This document shows positions 12,131 to 25,150 of a stretch of DNA of 64,000 nt, one piece after another (position 1 is the stretch's first letter; the number at the start of each line of letters is the position of its first letter). This DNA is from Glossina fuscipes (Eukaryota > Arthropoda > Insecta > Diptera > Glossinidae). The notes below the pieces were generated by a model. It did no database searches and was not told where the DNA came from. It worked only from the letters and a program-made list of their open reading frames with translations. The stretch spans positions 4,773,874-4,837,873 of the forward strand of contig NW_023998422.1 in assembly GCF_014805625.2 (NCBI RefSeq), in the 5' to 3' direction. The translations under genes and the position numbers were made by a program.

Positions 12131-15100
12131 CTTATTTTTTTTTAATATTTTATTTTATTTTATGTTTGGTAAATGGGTCAAGGATAGTTTTGACCCGCAC
12201 GGGCTTACGTATAAAAATTTTCCTATCTACCGCGAACAGCGGGTTATATGTACATGCGATTACGTGTTTAATGTCATTAAGAGGCATGAAAAAATTACTC
12301 CAAATTATTTAATGATTGTTTTGAAAATATAAAGTAAAAGAATGTTACACCTTAGATTCTTTCAACGTGTGGTTGTAAGGAATGTCAAGAATATGAGAAA
12401 CCACCAATAGTGTATGCATTAACCAATAAAAAGTGTCTGCAAAGAAGCGTGGAATTGACAACGTGTTAAGTAAATACAAAATTTGTAGATTATCGGGAAC
12501 TCGATTATCTAAATACGTTCTTGTGTGTAAGCGGAGATGCAACGTTTAAAAAAAAGGAAAGAAGACCATTACCTACAACCCGAAAATGTTTAATACTGTT
12601 ACGAAAATGTCATGTTTGATGCACTGAGTTTTCATGAAAATTGGTTGATTTTCTACAGAAAACAATTTTAAAGGAAGGGTAAAACCAAGTGCACCTAACA
12701 TGGCACATTACCTGCGCCATGCAGCTGATGACTAACGAAAAGATCAATAAAAATTCGCAGAAATTTATCGGAAAAATGTCGCGAGCAATTTACGTAATGG
12801 CCACGTATTTGTAACAGAGTACATAAGCAGAATATTTGTGAAAAGCAAAGGTAGTCGAAAGTGAGGCGAAAAGTTAGTGAAAAAGTTGGTCGAAAGGGTC
12901 GAGTCAATATCCGAACGAACAAGACTAGACCGAGAATTTAAGTGTTGTAAATATAAGTTCCCGTAAATAATTAGTAAATCAATCTTCTAAGAATTGTAAA
13001 TAAAAAATCTGCCGTCCTAAAAATCACAAGTCAGCGGTACGAACTTAATGAATGAATGAATGAACGTTGAATGAATATGTAAACTCACGGAGAAGAGGTT
13101 TACGTTACAGTAGTTAACATATGCAGTAACTTTAATTTAAAAACCATGAAAGCTTCCATTTTATTTAGTCGCTAGTTTCTGACACCGCGCCGGCGCATAA
13201 CCAAGTACAGGCATATTTTACTCATGTTCTCGATTTCTCGTGTGTCTTAGACACGGACGTGTTTTTGTGGTTTTATTATCTTTGTTCAAATATTTTCCAG
13301 CATTAGATTCCATAACTCTTTGTTTTCTTGTGTATGCGGTACTTTTGATAATCGGAAATAAGTGGTTATTCACTTTCACAAGTGGGTAAAAACGGGCCTT
13401 TCTCGCCTCAGCAATGCTAAACTATTCTCCAAACCAGATATAGAGGGAAGATTAAGACTTTTTCAAGCTAGCATGCAACGCGTTAAGAAGAAAGATAACT
13501 AAGTAAAATGCGTTCAATTATTTTGCCGAGGGCTGTAGGATTCATGGGCATTGCAGTGGGCCAGACTTAACCGTGCAGTTTAGCTCGTCATGCCTTTTAT
13601 GCGATCGCGTGGCTAATTTGTAAAGTCAAAATTTGCTTGTATGCACTTTGGCGAAGCAATTCGATGCTGGCTGTTCCTTGTTGTTGTATCCGACAATACT
13701 AAAATACTACAAAAGTGTAATATATATAAATATCTATATATACATATATACATATATATATATGTAGGTTTTGCTTGTTGGTTTCTTCAATTACAATGGC
13801 GTGGTGCATCATTAGTTCCTGCCAGACGGTCGTATGGTCAATAAACATTGCGTTCTTGCCAACTTAATACATCTATGAGCTCTGTTTTCAAAATTTTTTT
13901 CGGTGAATATGTATAAATATTGCCGCTAAGCGAACGAAGAAACCATAATTAACTGCCTTGTGATTAAAAAACATTTTGGAAGAAGCCCATTGCGTCTGGG
14001 GCTGTCTGCATTAATATATGCGTCTGGATGTTTTACGCAATATCTCTACCAACGTCTGGATATTTATATACGAACACGGGCACGCGATTACCATAAAAGC
14101 ATTATAATAATTTTTGCTTTGTTTATTTTATGTTTACATTAACATAAAATTCACTTTATTTTGACAACATTGATGACACTTGTTTCCTAATGCCGAACGA
14201 ACCCCGTAGGGACATATGCGATATGATGGCATTAGTAACCATTAAGACTCATCCTGTTGCTGTTTACGTTATGTGACTTAAAGCAATGAACATGTGTTTG
14301 TATTACACATATTTGCACATACACATACATATATATATACATACATGTTTGTGGTTTTTTCGTTAACGTTCATTTTAAAGCTAATTTTATAAAAGTTATG
14401 ATGTCAACCGACAAAATAATTTGAATTTATTTTGATCCTACCACACAGGGAGGAAATTACGGAAGAATTTTAAAAACACATCATCATTTTAACATATTTG
14501 CATTTATCCACTTCCATATATAGCATACATATATGTATACTCAATGTACAGCAGCATATGGATCGTGTGTGGCGTGTTATCATTATTATGGTCGTTGCAT
14601 GACGAGATATGCTAGGCTTATCATATTGTTTGTAAAGTCAAGACGTATGCATTCGCCGCTCGGCGAAGTATATTTGTTCACTGTCATGATAAGTCTTTAA
14701 ATCGTCTCAGTTGTGTTCGTTTGTTCACTGAAACACTGATTGTGACAGAACTTAAGGCTGATTCGGAAAATATATATACTTATGGAGGCCCTTTTTGAGA
14801 ATGGCAGGACTCTTACCTGAGAGTACCACTGACATTGAATTTCACCTTAATCTCTGCTAGAACCATTTAAAAATCTGTTCTGAATGTTACTGAAATTGTT
14901 ATAGAAACGACTGCAGATTGTCTTAAAATCTATTGCAAAAGTAGTCCAAAGTTTTTTGCTTTGTTTGCAAAAGGGACAAACTCATTACCGCGATCAAGTC
15001 AATAGAAGATATATTTTATTGAGTCGCATCAGGCGTACGCTTTACTCTTGCTTTGCCTTTCTCCCTGTGTAGTGACTGTTAGATGGCATGCTGAACCTTC

Positions 15101-15674
15101 AACCATATATTTGTAGCGAACCAATTAATGTTAGAAGATTTGCGTAATTCGTTATCGCACAAAGCAACGGAAATCGGGAAGATATGAAATGAATCCTTTA
15201 AAGCAATTCCAGGTCAACAATACAGGATAACTTGAGTACTTGCGTGATTTATTTACCCATATATTTCCAGCTAAAATGACGGATATCAGAAATTCGGCTC
15301 GAAATCATTAAATTGTTGTTAATTCTACTTTATTTTTGAATATTTCCAGTTGCAAAAGTACTGAATGAATATACATGACTGCTTCGCTACACATGCCCAT
15401 TATAATATCTGCAATACCACGTTGAATGTTTTACAGATGAAATGTGAAAAAAATATATATGCACACATCTGTATATATACATATATTTGATCTATGCAGA
15501 ACTCTTTGTAAATTATTTGCAAAAAAGAAACAAAGTGAAATTGTGTTCAGTAAATTTCTACTATCCCTCTCCCTTTCTGCAGCTAATTTTGGTTATTTCA
15601 TAGAAGTTGAAAGAGTCCTCGATACGCAGACAAGTGTTGAGGCTACTCAAAGAGTCGGCTTGTACTCGAATTGT
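12131..15674. other. Non-coding stretch
   Basis: AT-rich. I see a TA/CATA microsatellite at about 13715-13765 and small scattered simple repeats, but no supported gene or recognisable element. Confidence 0.45.
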
Positions 15675-16320
15675 GGTACAGGGCATATTAAGATTGTGCG
15701 GATTTGTGTAACACCTAGAAGGGCTTAAAATAGACCCACCTTTTGTTAAGTCTGTCCGTCCGTCTGTTATCTCTCCATGAAAATTTTGGGTTCATGCTAC
15801 TGGTCGCAACTTTTGAGATACTTTGATGAAATTTGGCAGACTGACGTGCTTTAGCCCAGGAGCGAACGCCATTGGCAATGGTTTGGGTCGGTGAACTTTT
15901 TCTTTGCATATAACGCCTTATTTTCAAAAGTCGTTATATCGTGAAAATTTCAATTTTTCAAAATTTGCGACAGAACTCCTTCTGCAACAGTACTTGGATA
16001 TTTTAAAATGGTAAGAAAAATTTGGTTCGCTTGGCGTTGGTTTTTTTGAACCCTCTCTCATAAAACCCTTTCCACGAGAGCTGAATCTTTCCATAGTTAA
16101 AACGTACACTTTTTAATATTTCATGGCGAAAATGAGTTAATTCACGTAGAAATTAACCTTACCGTATTTGAACCACGTAGGTCTAGTTTTTAAGGATTCA
16201 TCTCAAATGTGCGCTTTTTTTATTGCCAAAACGAGTGAATAACTGTTTTAGGCGGAATGGTGTAGCATATCTAATAGTCGGCCTTGCCCAACTGTAATGT
16301 TCTTTCTTGTAATAACTTAA
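15675..16320 (+). repeat. Dispersed repeat family R, copy 4 (long)
   Basis: Nearly full set of blocks: GGCATATTAAGATTGTGCGG, GTAACACCTAGAAGGGCTTA, TCTGTCCGTCCGTCTG, TTTGATGAAATTTGGCAGAC, then the 3' block GTAGCATATCTAATAGTCGG and TAATGTTCTTTCTTGT. Open frames within it are short and incidental. Confidence 0.6.
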
Positions 16321-16589
16321 TAAAGGACACTTCACAAATTTAGCGTTGTCGACAAGAAGTAGGGCATACGAGACTAACCAGTTTTCGCATTTATCCCTCA
16401 TGGCACATTTATTCGTGCCGATATAACAAAAAACATAGTCAAGGTCAACATGACATTGATTTTTGAGCAATTATGCCGCGAATTTTTTCTCATAAATTCA
16501 CCTTTGGCACGATATTCGTTCGATTGGCCAGCTACTACCGTGTACCGCATGCGTAGATCTATGTCCAGTGATGGTGATTTTCATGGCAT

Positions 16590-17000
16590 ACCGGCAGACA
16601 AAAATTGCTGCTTCGCAGAAGTCTAAAATACTACAAAATTGGGTGTTCCTCGAACCAATGGAGATTTGACTTAATAATGAAACAAAACGCTTTTGCACGG
16701 ACCCAAATAGTATGCCCGTAGCATCGGAAAAGTCCCCAATTGTCAATCGACGATTTTCTAGAACTTTTGATTTCGCTGGTGAAGCTCGCATCAGCACATG
16801 TAGATGTCCGTCCGAGGTGATGTTCGTCGTGAACTCATTGTCGGCATTTCTTGAAGGTTTCGTACCGCCTTTTTACGCCTATTACGAATAGCCTTTTGTA
16901 ATATCCTAAATATGTTCCCGGCAGAATTTTCATTCGGCAAACAAAATTTAATGCAAATTTTTTCTTCGACAAAATCGAAAATAGTAACCAACGAAGAATT
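16590..17000 (-). mobile_element. Degenerate mariner-family relic, N-terminal part
   Basis: Minus strand: CIKFCLPNENSAGNIFRILQ (about 16900-16960) matches the first helix-turn-helix of SETMAR-like mariner transposases. VLENRRLTIGDFSDATGILF followed by GSVQ (about 16690-16760) matches the second. A frameshift separates them and the catalytic domain is absent. It lies just beyond a dispersed repeat copy. Confidence 0.6.
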
Positions 17001-17777
17001 GAATTTTCTAAGTTTTCAAAAACACCTGTAACTCTGCTGTAGTTGCATATATTGAAATGAACCTTCACCTGGATGTCACAGATAGCGCTACTACCCTCCC
17101 GAAAAATTCGATGAATTCCCAATATCCGTGAAGTTTACATAAAGTGTTAATCTTAATTTTTGATCACAATATACATGCATGCATACATTGCCTTATGATA
17201 TGAATTTATATTAATAAACATATTATTGTAGCAATACCAAGGAAACAAGTGCAAGTCCCTTTAAACAACATTTTTTAATGCTTACACCCCATGCTTATGT
17301 AAAATTGTATTCTTGCACAAAGCTACGTTCTAAAAGTCTAAATTACAATGTGCTGCATATATGTGCAATATGTGCGAATGTTGCAAAAACCCACATAGGT
17401 ATCTATATCTCTCCTTTTCCCAGCGGCCTGTTTTTGTTCGAGTTTAATAAATTTCAATTAAATCATACATAGTCTGATATGTACACAAAATGAAAAGTTC
17501 GGTTATGTGTGCGTGTGTGCGGTATGTCTATGTGAGGAAAATGCGTGATTTAGTAAAAACACTCGAAAATATCGTCAATCCGTTCACCCTTTTTTCTACT
17601 GAATAGTTAGCTGACTTAGCTTTACGCTCGTAACCCCTTTGCTGTTTGGGCGCCATAAAGTTCAGCAAATTTAATTTTTTTATTCTATGGAAAGAGTTCA
17701 TCAAAAAGACTTACATGTCAGTAAAATGTTTTTAATTTAGAAAACGCACATGTGGGGATGTACACCAGCCTTCTTCA

Positions 17778-17779
<2 letters not shown>

Positions 17780-17829
<50 letters not shown>

Positions 17830-17833
17830 CTTC
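17780..17833. repeat. (CT)n microsatellite
   Basis: Pure CT run of about 45 bases ending in TTTC repeats. Gives a spurious Arg-Glu repeat frame on the minus strand. Confidence 0.9.
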
Positions 17834-18002
17834 ATATATATTTCTAAACCTTCCATTCTTTTTGCAAACCTCTCTGCTTACGTACGTATGTATACACAAA
17901 CACAAACAACTTGGCATGTCATAATATGATGAAGCACGTGGCTGAAACATCTTTTTTTGTTGTTTTGGTAATATTTGTTGAAATGCAAACAAAAATACTA
18001 CG

Positions 18003-18033
<31 letters not shown>
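18003..18033. repeat. (TA)n microsatellite
   Basis: TA run with one AAA interruption. Confidence 0.85.
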
Positions 18034-19599
18034 GAAAAATAAATAAAAATTTGAAATTTGTTTTTGAGTTTTTAAGGTTATTCATGCACGATTGCAGCAA
18101 ATATTTGATTAGCTTTTTTGACATTTTTGTGCGTGTATGGGTGAATCACTGAATTGCTTCGTGCGTATGTTTAAATAAATATTTATGTCTCTCGAAACAA
18201 GTGGGAAAATCAAATTTGTTCTTTAGTCGTTTACTAATTACATAGCATTGCATACGTTGAACAACAATAATTTCTTCCTTTGATATTTAAAATTTGCAGG
18301 ACGTCAGTCATACTAATGCGAATGCTATTATATGAGAAATGAATGGAGCTACAGTTACTTTATTTATTTATTTATTCCGGCATTTATTCATAAACACAAA
18401 TTCAATGTATGACTGTCTTGTCTTGTATATAGTTAAGACTTGAACCATTTTTTCATCGTTCACGGCATAAAACAATAACAAAGAAGTTGTAAAAAATATA
18501 TTTAACGACTAATTTCTTTTGAGTTATCATTAATGCTTAATTTCTAGTATCCAATGACGGTAGCAGTGGTAGTTGTGGCTAAGGATCGTTCGTGGAAACT
18601 CTGGCCATCGTGTTAATGTCAATATTATTTTCCTTTATATTTGATGATTTAGACGCTTTCGCAATTGTTTCGTGATTGCATTAATTCACTATCGCAGAGC
18701 AAGCTTGATGTGATAAGCCTTCGGGAAATAACGTGTCTTGTGGTCATCCGAAGCCTTTATTAAGACGCAAACACTGGAAAGTTGGTCGCAGAACATATTG
18801 GTAGCATACTTGTACCTTCTTAAAATGGCGCTAAGGAACAGTAGATAGATAGATTAGATGAGACTGTCATCTATGATTTTAGCTGTTTTCACTTTTATTA
18901 TTTTTAAAAAAATAGTTCCATATAAGTATTCTCGGGCATAAAGAAAAAACCAAGAGTGGATGGTAGAATAGAAACTATTCGCCTGGGGAGTGGAGTTGTT
19001 TCCTTCAGGCAGGGGAATAATAGGAAACCCATAGGTTGGCTAAAAATTTGAAGACCTGAATATGAAGTCAACACTTGCCCATAAACGTTACCAACTGTGT
19101 TTGTGGCTGATTCGATTAGCATCCACGGAGTGCAGTTGTTGTTCAACAGACACTTAAATATGTCGATGTGAACGTTTTTGCGCAAATAAGTAAAAAATTG
19201 GTATTGGAGAACCGTTATTAAGTATTTCTTTTTAAAAAAAAAAAAAATTATTTAAGTTGGACGCAATGTATTAGGTAAAAGTTTATATAGTTGAATTGTA
19301 ACGCGGCCATACAAGGTTAAGTGACAATGACATCCTAACGGAAGTGGCGAACTTGGTTAGAGATATCGGAAAACCGAAGAACCAAGAAACTTGTTTATCA
19401 AACAACGAAATAAAATTTCTGCATAAGGAATCTGACCGGATGGTGGGTGCGGCCTTTATTCATAGTCACAGCAGGACAGCAGGCTTATTTCTTGAATGGA
19501 AGTCCAATTTGCTGCGCCATTTGTTACACAGCTAACTTCTGGTGACGATCTTCAATTCAGAAATTTAAAAAGATATCCCAGGAAAAAATATTTAGATCA

Positions 19600-19760
19600 A
19601 ATCATTCATAATTGTGGGAGCTGAAGTGTACATTGAACCTGCTTTAGAAAAGATACCGACCCAGTTCGGCTTCCTATCTGGCCGCACGCAGACGACATCT
19701 TTCTGCTTTATGGGGACAAATAACTTGCATATGTTCGAGAACATTATAACCGAGTCATAG
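19600..19760 (+). pseudogene. Possible reverse-transcriptase fragment
   Basis: Plus strand: IPTQFGFLSGRTQTTSFCFM (about 19646-19705) resembles the QFGF...GRST block of non-LTR reverse transcriptases, with DIFLL-like residues in another frame. It is short, has no intact context, and could be chance. Confidence 0.22.
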
Positions 19761-20930
19761 ATAAACATAGATACTCTAATGTATATCATAGCATAGTAAT
19801 GAAAGTTGACAAAATATTTATATAACTGCTTGAATTAAGAGAATATGTAAGTCAGTGTGTGGTACACATCCAAATATATAAAGGAATCCAATAAAAAAAC
19901 AGAAAAAACAAAAAAATTGCAATTCAATAAAGGAAAATTTACAAAAAAATTCTAGTCATTTAAAATGCACAGTGGTCGACAAAATTATGCGTACAGATAC
20001 TCCAAAAAATATGAACAACTTTTTTTTTATAATATTTCATATACCATATATGTTATGCTATATAATATATGTGTTATGCTATGGGCGCTGAAATGGATTT
20101 TTGCTATGAGGTCCTTTCTTGCTATTGAGATAAATAATTTTACCATTCTCTGTAGCTTTAAATCTATAAAGATTTGAAATATAATATAACTCAGTCAAGC
20201 ACACTTACAGTGGCATCATCTGCGTGCATATATAACCGCTGTTTAGTGCATGCAAACGCCTACGGAGTCATTCATGCGGAATAGCAGCGGCAGCGCATGT
20301 AGTACGCATTCGCTCTCTCACTCGTTCTTTCATTGATTGACACAGTGAAGAATCAAACAAAATAAAATGTAAATTTTTTATTGATTTATATTTAATCGCT
20401 TTTAAGTGATTTCCAACGATGGCATGGAGGAATATGCACTTACGGACGGACGAATAAACTTGATGTGGTGGCATAACAACAGACGCGTAACACTATGCGA
20501 ATATTTTCTGGCTGTTAAAGAATACGTTTGTGTGTATTTGTATACATGTGTGTGTGGCTATGTGCGTGTGTGCAAGACCAGCATGGATGCTTTAATATAA
20601 GCCACGACAAAGTAAGGGTGCTATATACCATGGGTACACTCATAACCACGGCCATGAAAATGATTGTCTGATGAGTATGTTTCTTTTTTTATCACTTAGT
20701 TTTTTTTTTTTAATAAAGAAACACAAGTGAGCCGAGTACGTGTACGTGTATGTAAGCACATTATATTTATGCATGTACACATGCATATACACATGTTATG
20801 CCTTAATATTCATTGTATGCTCTGCTGACTGATTCTCCGCCTATATTCCAAGCTGAACATACTATATACCGTATGATGGGTGACTAGCTTTCGCTTAATA
20901 TCTCATAAATATCTCTATGCACACATGTAT

Positions 20931-20967
20931 ACACACACACACACACAAACACACACACACGCACGCA
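20931..20967. repeat. (CA)n microsatellite
   Basis: AC run interrupted by one AAAC and ending in GCACGC. Confidence 0.85.
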
Positions 20968-22194
20968 TATGTATGAATAAAAAGAAAAATTAAGTATATA
21001 TGTTTATTTAAACTCAACGCTTCCTCGGCACGGATAGAAATACCGAGTGTTTGTGACACCAGACCTCCTTTAGTATTTTGTTTTTTTTGCTTCTTCTTTC
21101 TTTCATTTTAGAAAATGCTGAAAATTATAGGAAATTTTTATTTCCTTTTTCATATAAGTTATTGTTTTGCGCTTATAATATCTTTCAAGTCTGAAGGTAT
21201 TTATGTGGAATGATAGGTTTTTTGAGCGGGACAAGGTCTTCACATATCCCTGTTGCGTGGTGTTTTGTGTTATGCATGAGTAGTGCCAACCACATATATT
21301 ATAATCTTGTGTGATGAAATTTTAAGCTCATAGTTGCAGTGGCACACACGCGACCAAAGATTTTACTTAAAAGTACATTTTTTTTTTCTCCCCTCTTATA
21401 ATCAGTGGTGGGTTTTACACTCTTTCCAGTCTTCGTAATAAATATGTAAACTTGTTTTCGGTTTCTTGTTTGCGGAAAATTCAATTTGTAGAATATGCAG
21501 ATTATACATGCACAAATATCATACGTACCGCGGTAAGATATATAACATTTATTTTTTTAATATTTCAGACATTTTATCAGTGCAGAGCTTAACTTTTCAT
21601 ATAGACTGTACGCTACATTTGATAGTTCATTGCTTATAATCGTGAATTTTATTTTGCTACCCAGCGCTTATTTCTGAGTTGTCTTTCTCCTCGAGTTAAG
21701 CTGTCGATGCTGAAGACTTACACTTACACCTACGTTCTGAGCAAAATCATACAAATATCACAAAGCAACATCTAGGTTCTTTTTTTTTGGAAGAAGTGGG
21801 CTAATGACCTTGTTCTACGATAAAATTCATATTGAAGTCGTCTACTCTTACTATTGCTCCAGAATGCTAAGTTTGATACGAAAAACAAAGTCAAAGGAAC
21901 TATGATAAGTGAATAGTTTACTTTCTGCCATAACCGACTAATGGCTGATCATAAAGCCAGAATACGGCTGTTAGTTAATTCTTTGATTCTATCTATTCAC
22001 CAGTAAGCTTGGCTTGGTAACTTGTCTTTTGTGATAGCTATTTTCGGCTCCTTTTTCACTATGTTCTATATTATCTCTCGACAGCCAGTCGGATGCATCT
22101 TACTGCTATTTGTTTCTACAGATCCGCCTTAGAAGCCAAATAGGTAAGACTAAGTCAGTGTGGGCGGGTTAATCTTGAACCTTAAATACGGTGG

Positions 22195-22330
22195 AATTTC
22201 GTTTGATCGAAGCTACAGTGAGTGCCCAGTCGGGAAAGGCATAACACTTATTGATCGGATACACATTCACCAGGCTGCGACCCTACTTCCTTCTCTTTCT
22301 TCGATAGGTAATACATTACTCAATAAGTTC
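22195..22330 (+). mobile_element. SINE body fragment
   Basis: GGTGGAATTTCGTTTGATCG, CAGTGAGTGCCCAGTCGGG and GGCTGCGACCCTACTTCCTT align in order with the body of the 56698 copy. The head is missing or too decayed. Confidence 0.4.
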
Positions 22331-23243
22331 ATAGGAAGACATTTGAAATTTGAACACTTATCATTTGCAGATTGGTTACAAAGTCCACGGTTTCGTTTAT
22401 ACTGGCGAGATCTATATATTGTCCCGCGAAATTATTATTATTAGCTTAAATATTATTTTGTTTAGTAACTTATTTAGAAAACTTATTCTACGAAATTATT
22501 GTTCAAAGCGTCATTGACGATTGGCGATATATGCATTATATTCGCCATATTTAAAAAAATTAAATGTAATTTTCAATAAGGATGGAAGGGAATGCTTTAA
22601 AGGGTATATATGTATACCTGTCTGGTCATAGAGAATACAACCAAAGTATCTACTGCACCTCTGTCAACACCTTCAAACTCATGGCCTTATATAATGTACG
22701 CTTAGACCTTTCTCGCTAAGATGTACGATTCTTCTATCTACTTAATCTACCCTTTCGATCTATAACAACTGTCTTATCAGTTGATTTTTTAAAGAATCGC
22801 AAACAACATTTTCGTACACATAAATTACGTAAGGATTTGCTTGAAAGACACTTTCATAAAGAGTCATGTAGTGTTCTCCGAAGTATCTTACGTTCCTTAT
22901 TTTGAATCGAGTATGTTTCCAAATTCAACCCTATCTTGAACGTAACTATGTAAAATAGCTCTGTAAACGTCCTCATAGAAAGAGGGTAAACGTTTATACT
23001 GGCTTCATACCTGTAAATTGCGTTGAGATATTTGATTATTTCCAATTCAGAAATCGGTCTCACTTGGAGAACAACGGCGGGCTGCCGATAACCCTTTCCT
23101 GATAACCCTTCCCTGATTTCGATATTTCGATCAGGTTTAAGTTTAAAGAGAAAAGAAATGCTAATCGGTAGTTTCCATCACTAGAAAAGGGAAAATTCAA
23201 AAAAATAAACAAAATAAGAACTAATTGTGAAGTCGAACTAACG

Positions 23244-24386
23244 ATGTCCACTATTTGTGGAGATCTTCCTCTTGGCGACGAATTCATTATGGAAGACAAT
23301 CTTTTATTGAATGAAACGAGCAAGCTACAAGGGAAAAAACAAAACGAAACTAGTTTGAGAGCTGGCACGCGTATGCCATCTGTAGAATGGCTGAAAAATA
23401 AATTAAGTGGTTTTGAGTGCTGGTTTAACCCGTGGAAATGGCGGCGAAAGAAAACGAGCGAAAAACAGGAAGCTAGCTCAAAATCCTTTGAACATAAAAT
23501 ATCAATATCTACTTATCGCAGAGAACTTGTGCAAAACGATACTTTGGTACCACTAGGTAATATTCAAGAGCCGGATGAAGGATTGTACTATAATTACTTC
23601 AATAGTACCAGCAGTAGCTATAAACCTAACGATTGGATTTTGTCGTCAGGCGTTGAAAACAATTTCATCCCAAATTCTATTCCTTTAAAATCGGTTCTTA
23701 AAAGGAAACCACGACACACATCGTCTGCGTCATCTTCGCCAGCGATATCTGTACAAGATCGTAATAATGCAAATGGTGAATCAATATCGCAAAGTATGGA
23801 TAACACTAGTGCTCCTAAAAGTACTGGTAACAAAGGTAACGATGGCAGGAGTTCAACCCCTCGGCGCCCTTTAGCTATTAGACAAGACATTACTAGTAAT
23901 CATAGTCTAATTAGGCAGCGGATGTTTAAGATGAATTCGTCCCGAACGATCGAAAATAAAGAAAATACCCGGTCATGTGTGATACACGAGTGTAGCAATG
24001 ACAGCGGCGAAGATGACGGCTGTATGGTACACTGTGATTACGATAATACCGGACAAGCTAAAATAGCACGAAAAGAATCTTTATCATTAAAATTGCAATT
24101 CTGGTCCGATAAACGAGATTTAATTAATCGCAACATACTACACCAGGTGACGGATAATAAACAAAGTCTTCGACCTACCATCGAGAAGCTGAAAAAGAAA
24201 AAGATAGTACGCTTCAACGATTACGTCAAAGTGAGTCAAGCTCACGATTATGATCGCCGAGTTGATAAGCCGTGGACAAAACTAACGCTAGAAGAAAAGG
24301 CTGCTATATGTAAGGAACTGAATAGATTCAAATCATCCGAAATGGCAGTACATGAACGCAGTGGATATCTGACCAAATTCTATTGA
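23244..24386 (+). CDS. PHACTR-like protein (phosphatase and actin regulator), intronless
   Basis: Seen: one uninterrupted 380-codon frame from ATG to TGA. Residues 61-70 ([10 protein letters not shown]) and 85-104 ([20 protein letters not shown]) resemble the N-terminal basic patch and first RPEL motif of PHACTR proteins. Residues 280-300 resemble a C-terminal RPEL, but the Arg-Pro pair is replaced (WSDKRDL). Residues 310-316 (RPTIEKL) resemble another. Residues 321-380 match the PHACTR C-terminus: RVxF-type IVRF (321-324), then DYDRR (335-339), KPW (342-344) and the [10 protein letters not shown] helix. Known: this segment docks protein phosphatase 1, and RPEL motifs bind G-actin. Inferred: a PP1-binding subunit with weakened actin control. 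It ends in LTKFY, without the short basic tail I remember from vertebrate members. Absence of introns and a reduced middle region suggest a retrocopy of the multi-exon PHACTR gene. The start is the first ATG of the frame. AATAAA signals follow the stop. Confidence 0.88.
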   Translation: MSTICGDLPLGDEFIMEDNLLLNETSKLQGKKQNETSLRAGTRMPSVEWLKNKLSGFECWFNPWKWRRKKTSEKQEASSKSFEHKISISTYRRELVQNDTLVPLGNIQEPDEGLYYNYFNSTSSSYKPNDWILSSGVENNFIPNSIPLKSVLKRKPRHTSSASSSPAISVQDRNNANGESISQSMDNTSAPKSTGNKGNDGRSSTPRRPLAIRQDITSNHSLIRQRMFKMNSSRTIENKENTRSCVIHECSNDSGEDDGCMVHCDYDNTGQAKIARKESLSLKLQFWSDKRDLINRNILHQVTDNKQSLRPTIEKLKKKKIVRFNDYVKVSQAHDYDRRVDKPWTKLTLEEKAAICKELNRFKSSEMAVHERSGYLTKFY

Positions 24387-24399
24387 CGACAACAATTGA

Positions 24400-24421
24400 A
24401 ATAAAAACGTTTTAAAATAAA
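24400..24421 (+). terminator. Polyadenylation signals of the PHACTR-like gene
   Basis: Two AATAAA hexamers lie 14 and 30 bases after the TGA stop (24400-24405 and 24416-24421). They would give a very short 3' UTR. No long A-tract follows, so a recent retroposition tail is not visible. Confidence 0.5.
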
Positions 24422-25060
24422 TACCAATAACAATAGTAATTTTCTTACTTTATTGTTATAAAAAACAAAAGGTAACCAAACCTGATGTGTTGGTGTTGAA
24501 TATAAAAATAGCTCGTGCGAGCGTATTGTTGCCGCTTTATTAAGCCCGCCCCGTTTCCAGTCATTATGAGTGCTGTTCATCGTTTTGCTTAAATGCCTTA
24601 GTCAATAGTCGCCTTCATCTTTTCAACAGTGACTGTGATCTCTTACGATTTCAAAATATCGCAGGGAACATCTGACTTCTCCTCCTTCTCAGTTTTACCT
24701 GAAAGTGATATTTGCGACACTGGCATGGTGTGATTCACGATAAACATTTACATTCTTTGCAAAACTGAATATCCATGACCAGTTGGCTGAAATGCTGCGT
24801 GCTGACATTCATCTCTTTAGGAGCTTGTACCGCGTAAGCACCAAATCCAATTTTCCTATACCTAAAATATGGAAAAAGTGCGTAAGCGTTATGTACGTTT
24901 TATGGATCAGTCAATTCCAATGGACAGACCTCGCTTGCACACCTATTACCGTTTACACTTTTTTATTTTGTATCTTTATCTATCCAAAAAATATGCTACA
25001 AAATTGTTTGTTATACTGGGCTGAATTTTATTCTCTAAATCTTCAAAAGAATTATTGTTC

Positions 25061-25150
25061 ATCCGCCTGAGTGGCCGAGTAGGCAAAGAAGCTCGGGTAA
25101 CAACTGGATGGTCGTGGGTTCAAACCTCAAATCAGGCAGAGTTTTCAAGA
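25061..25150 (+). mobile_element. tRNA-derived SINE head, best preserved copy
   Basis: Pol III A box TGGCCGAGTAGGC at 25072-25084 and B box GGTTCAAACCT at 25117-25127. The layout recalls a class II (Ser/Leu) tRNA, but the acceptor arms do not pair as a true tRNA, and the same head recurs elsewhere in the window followed by GCAGAG/GGTAGAG. Confidence 0.55.

Larger units (their letters stand above)
17123..22121. other. Non-coding stretch with microsatellites
   Basis: Apart from the CT, TA and CA repeats and the doubtful reverse-transcriptase fragment listed separately, nothing with coding character is seen. Confidence 0.45.

Noticed and set aside
17732..18124. 130-codon minus-strand frame with an Arg-Glu repeat
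   Set aside because: Created by the CT microsatellite and flanking TA repeat.
23618..23890. 90-codon frame antisense to the PHACTR-like gene
   Set aside because: Shadow of the real gene; no splice sites, family match or independent coding character.
25061..25133. A functional tRNA gene
   Set aside because: A and B boxes are present but the acceptor and anticodon arms do not pair, and the same head recurs in other copies, so it is a SINE.
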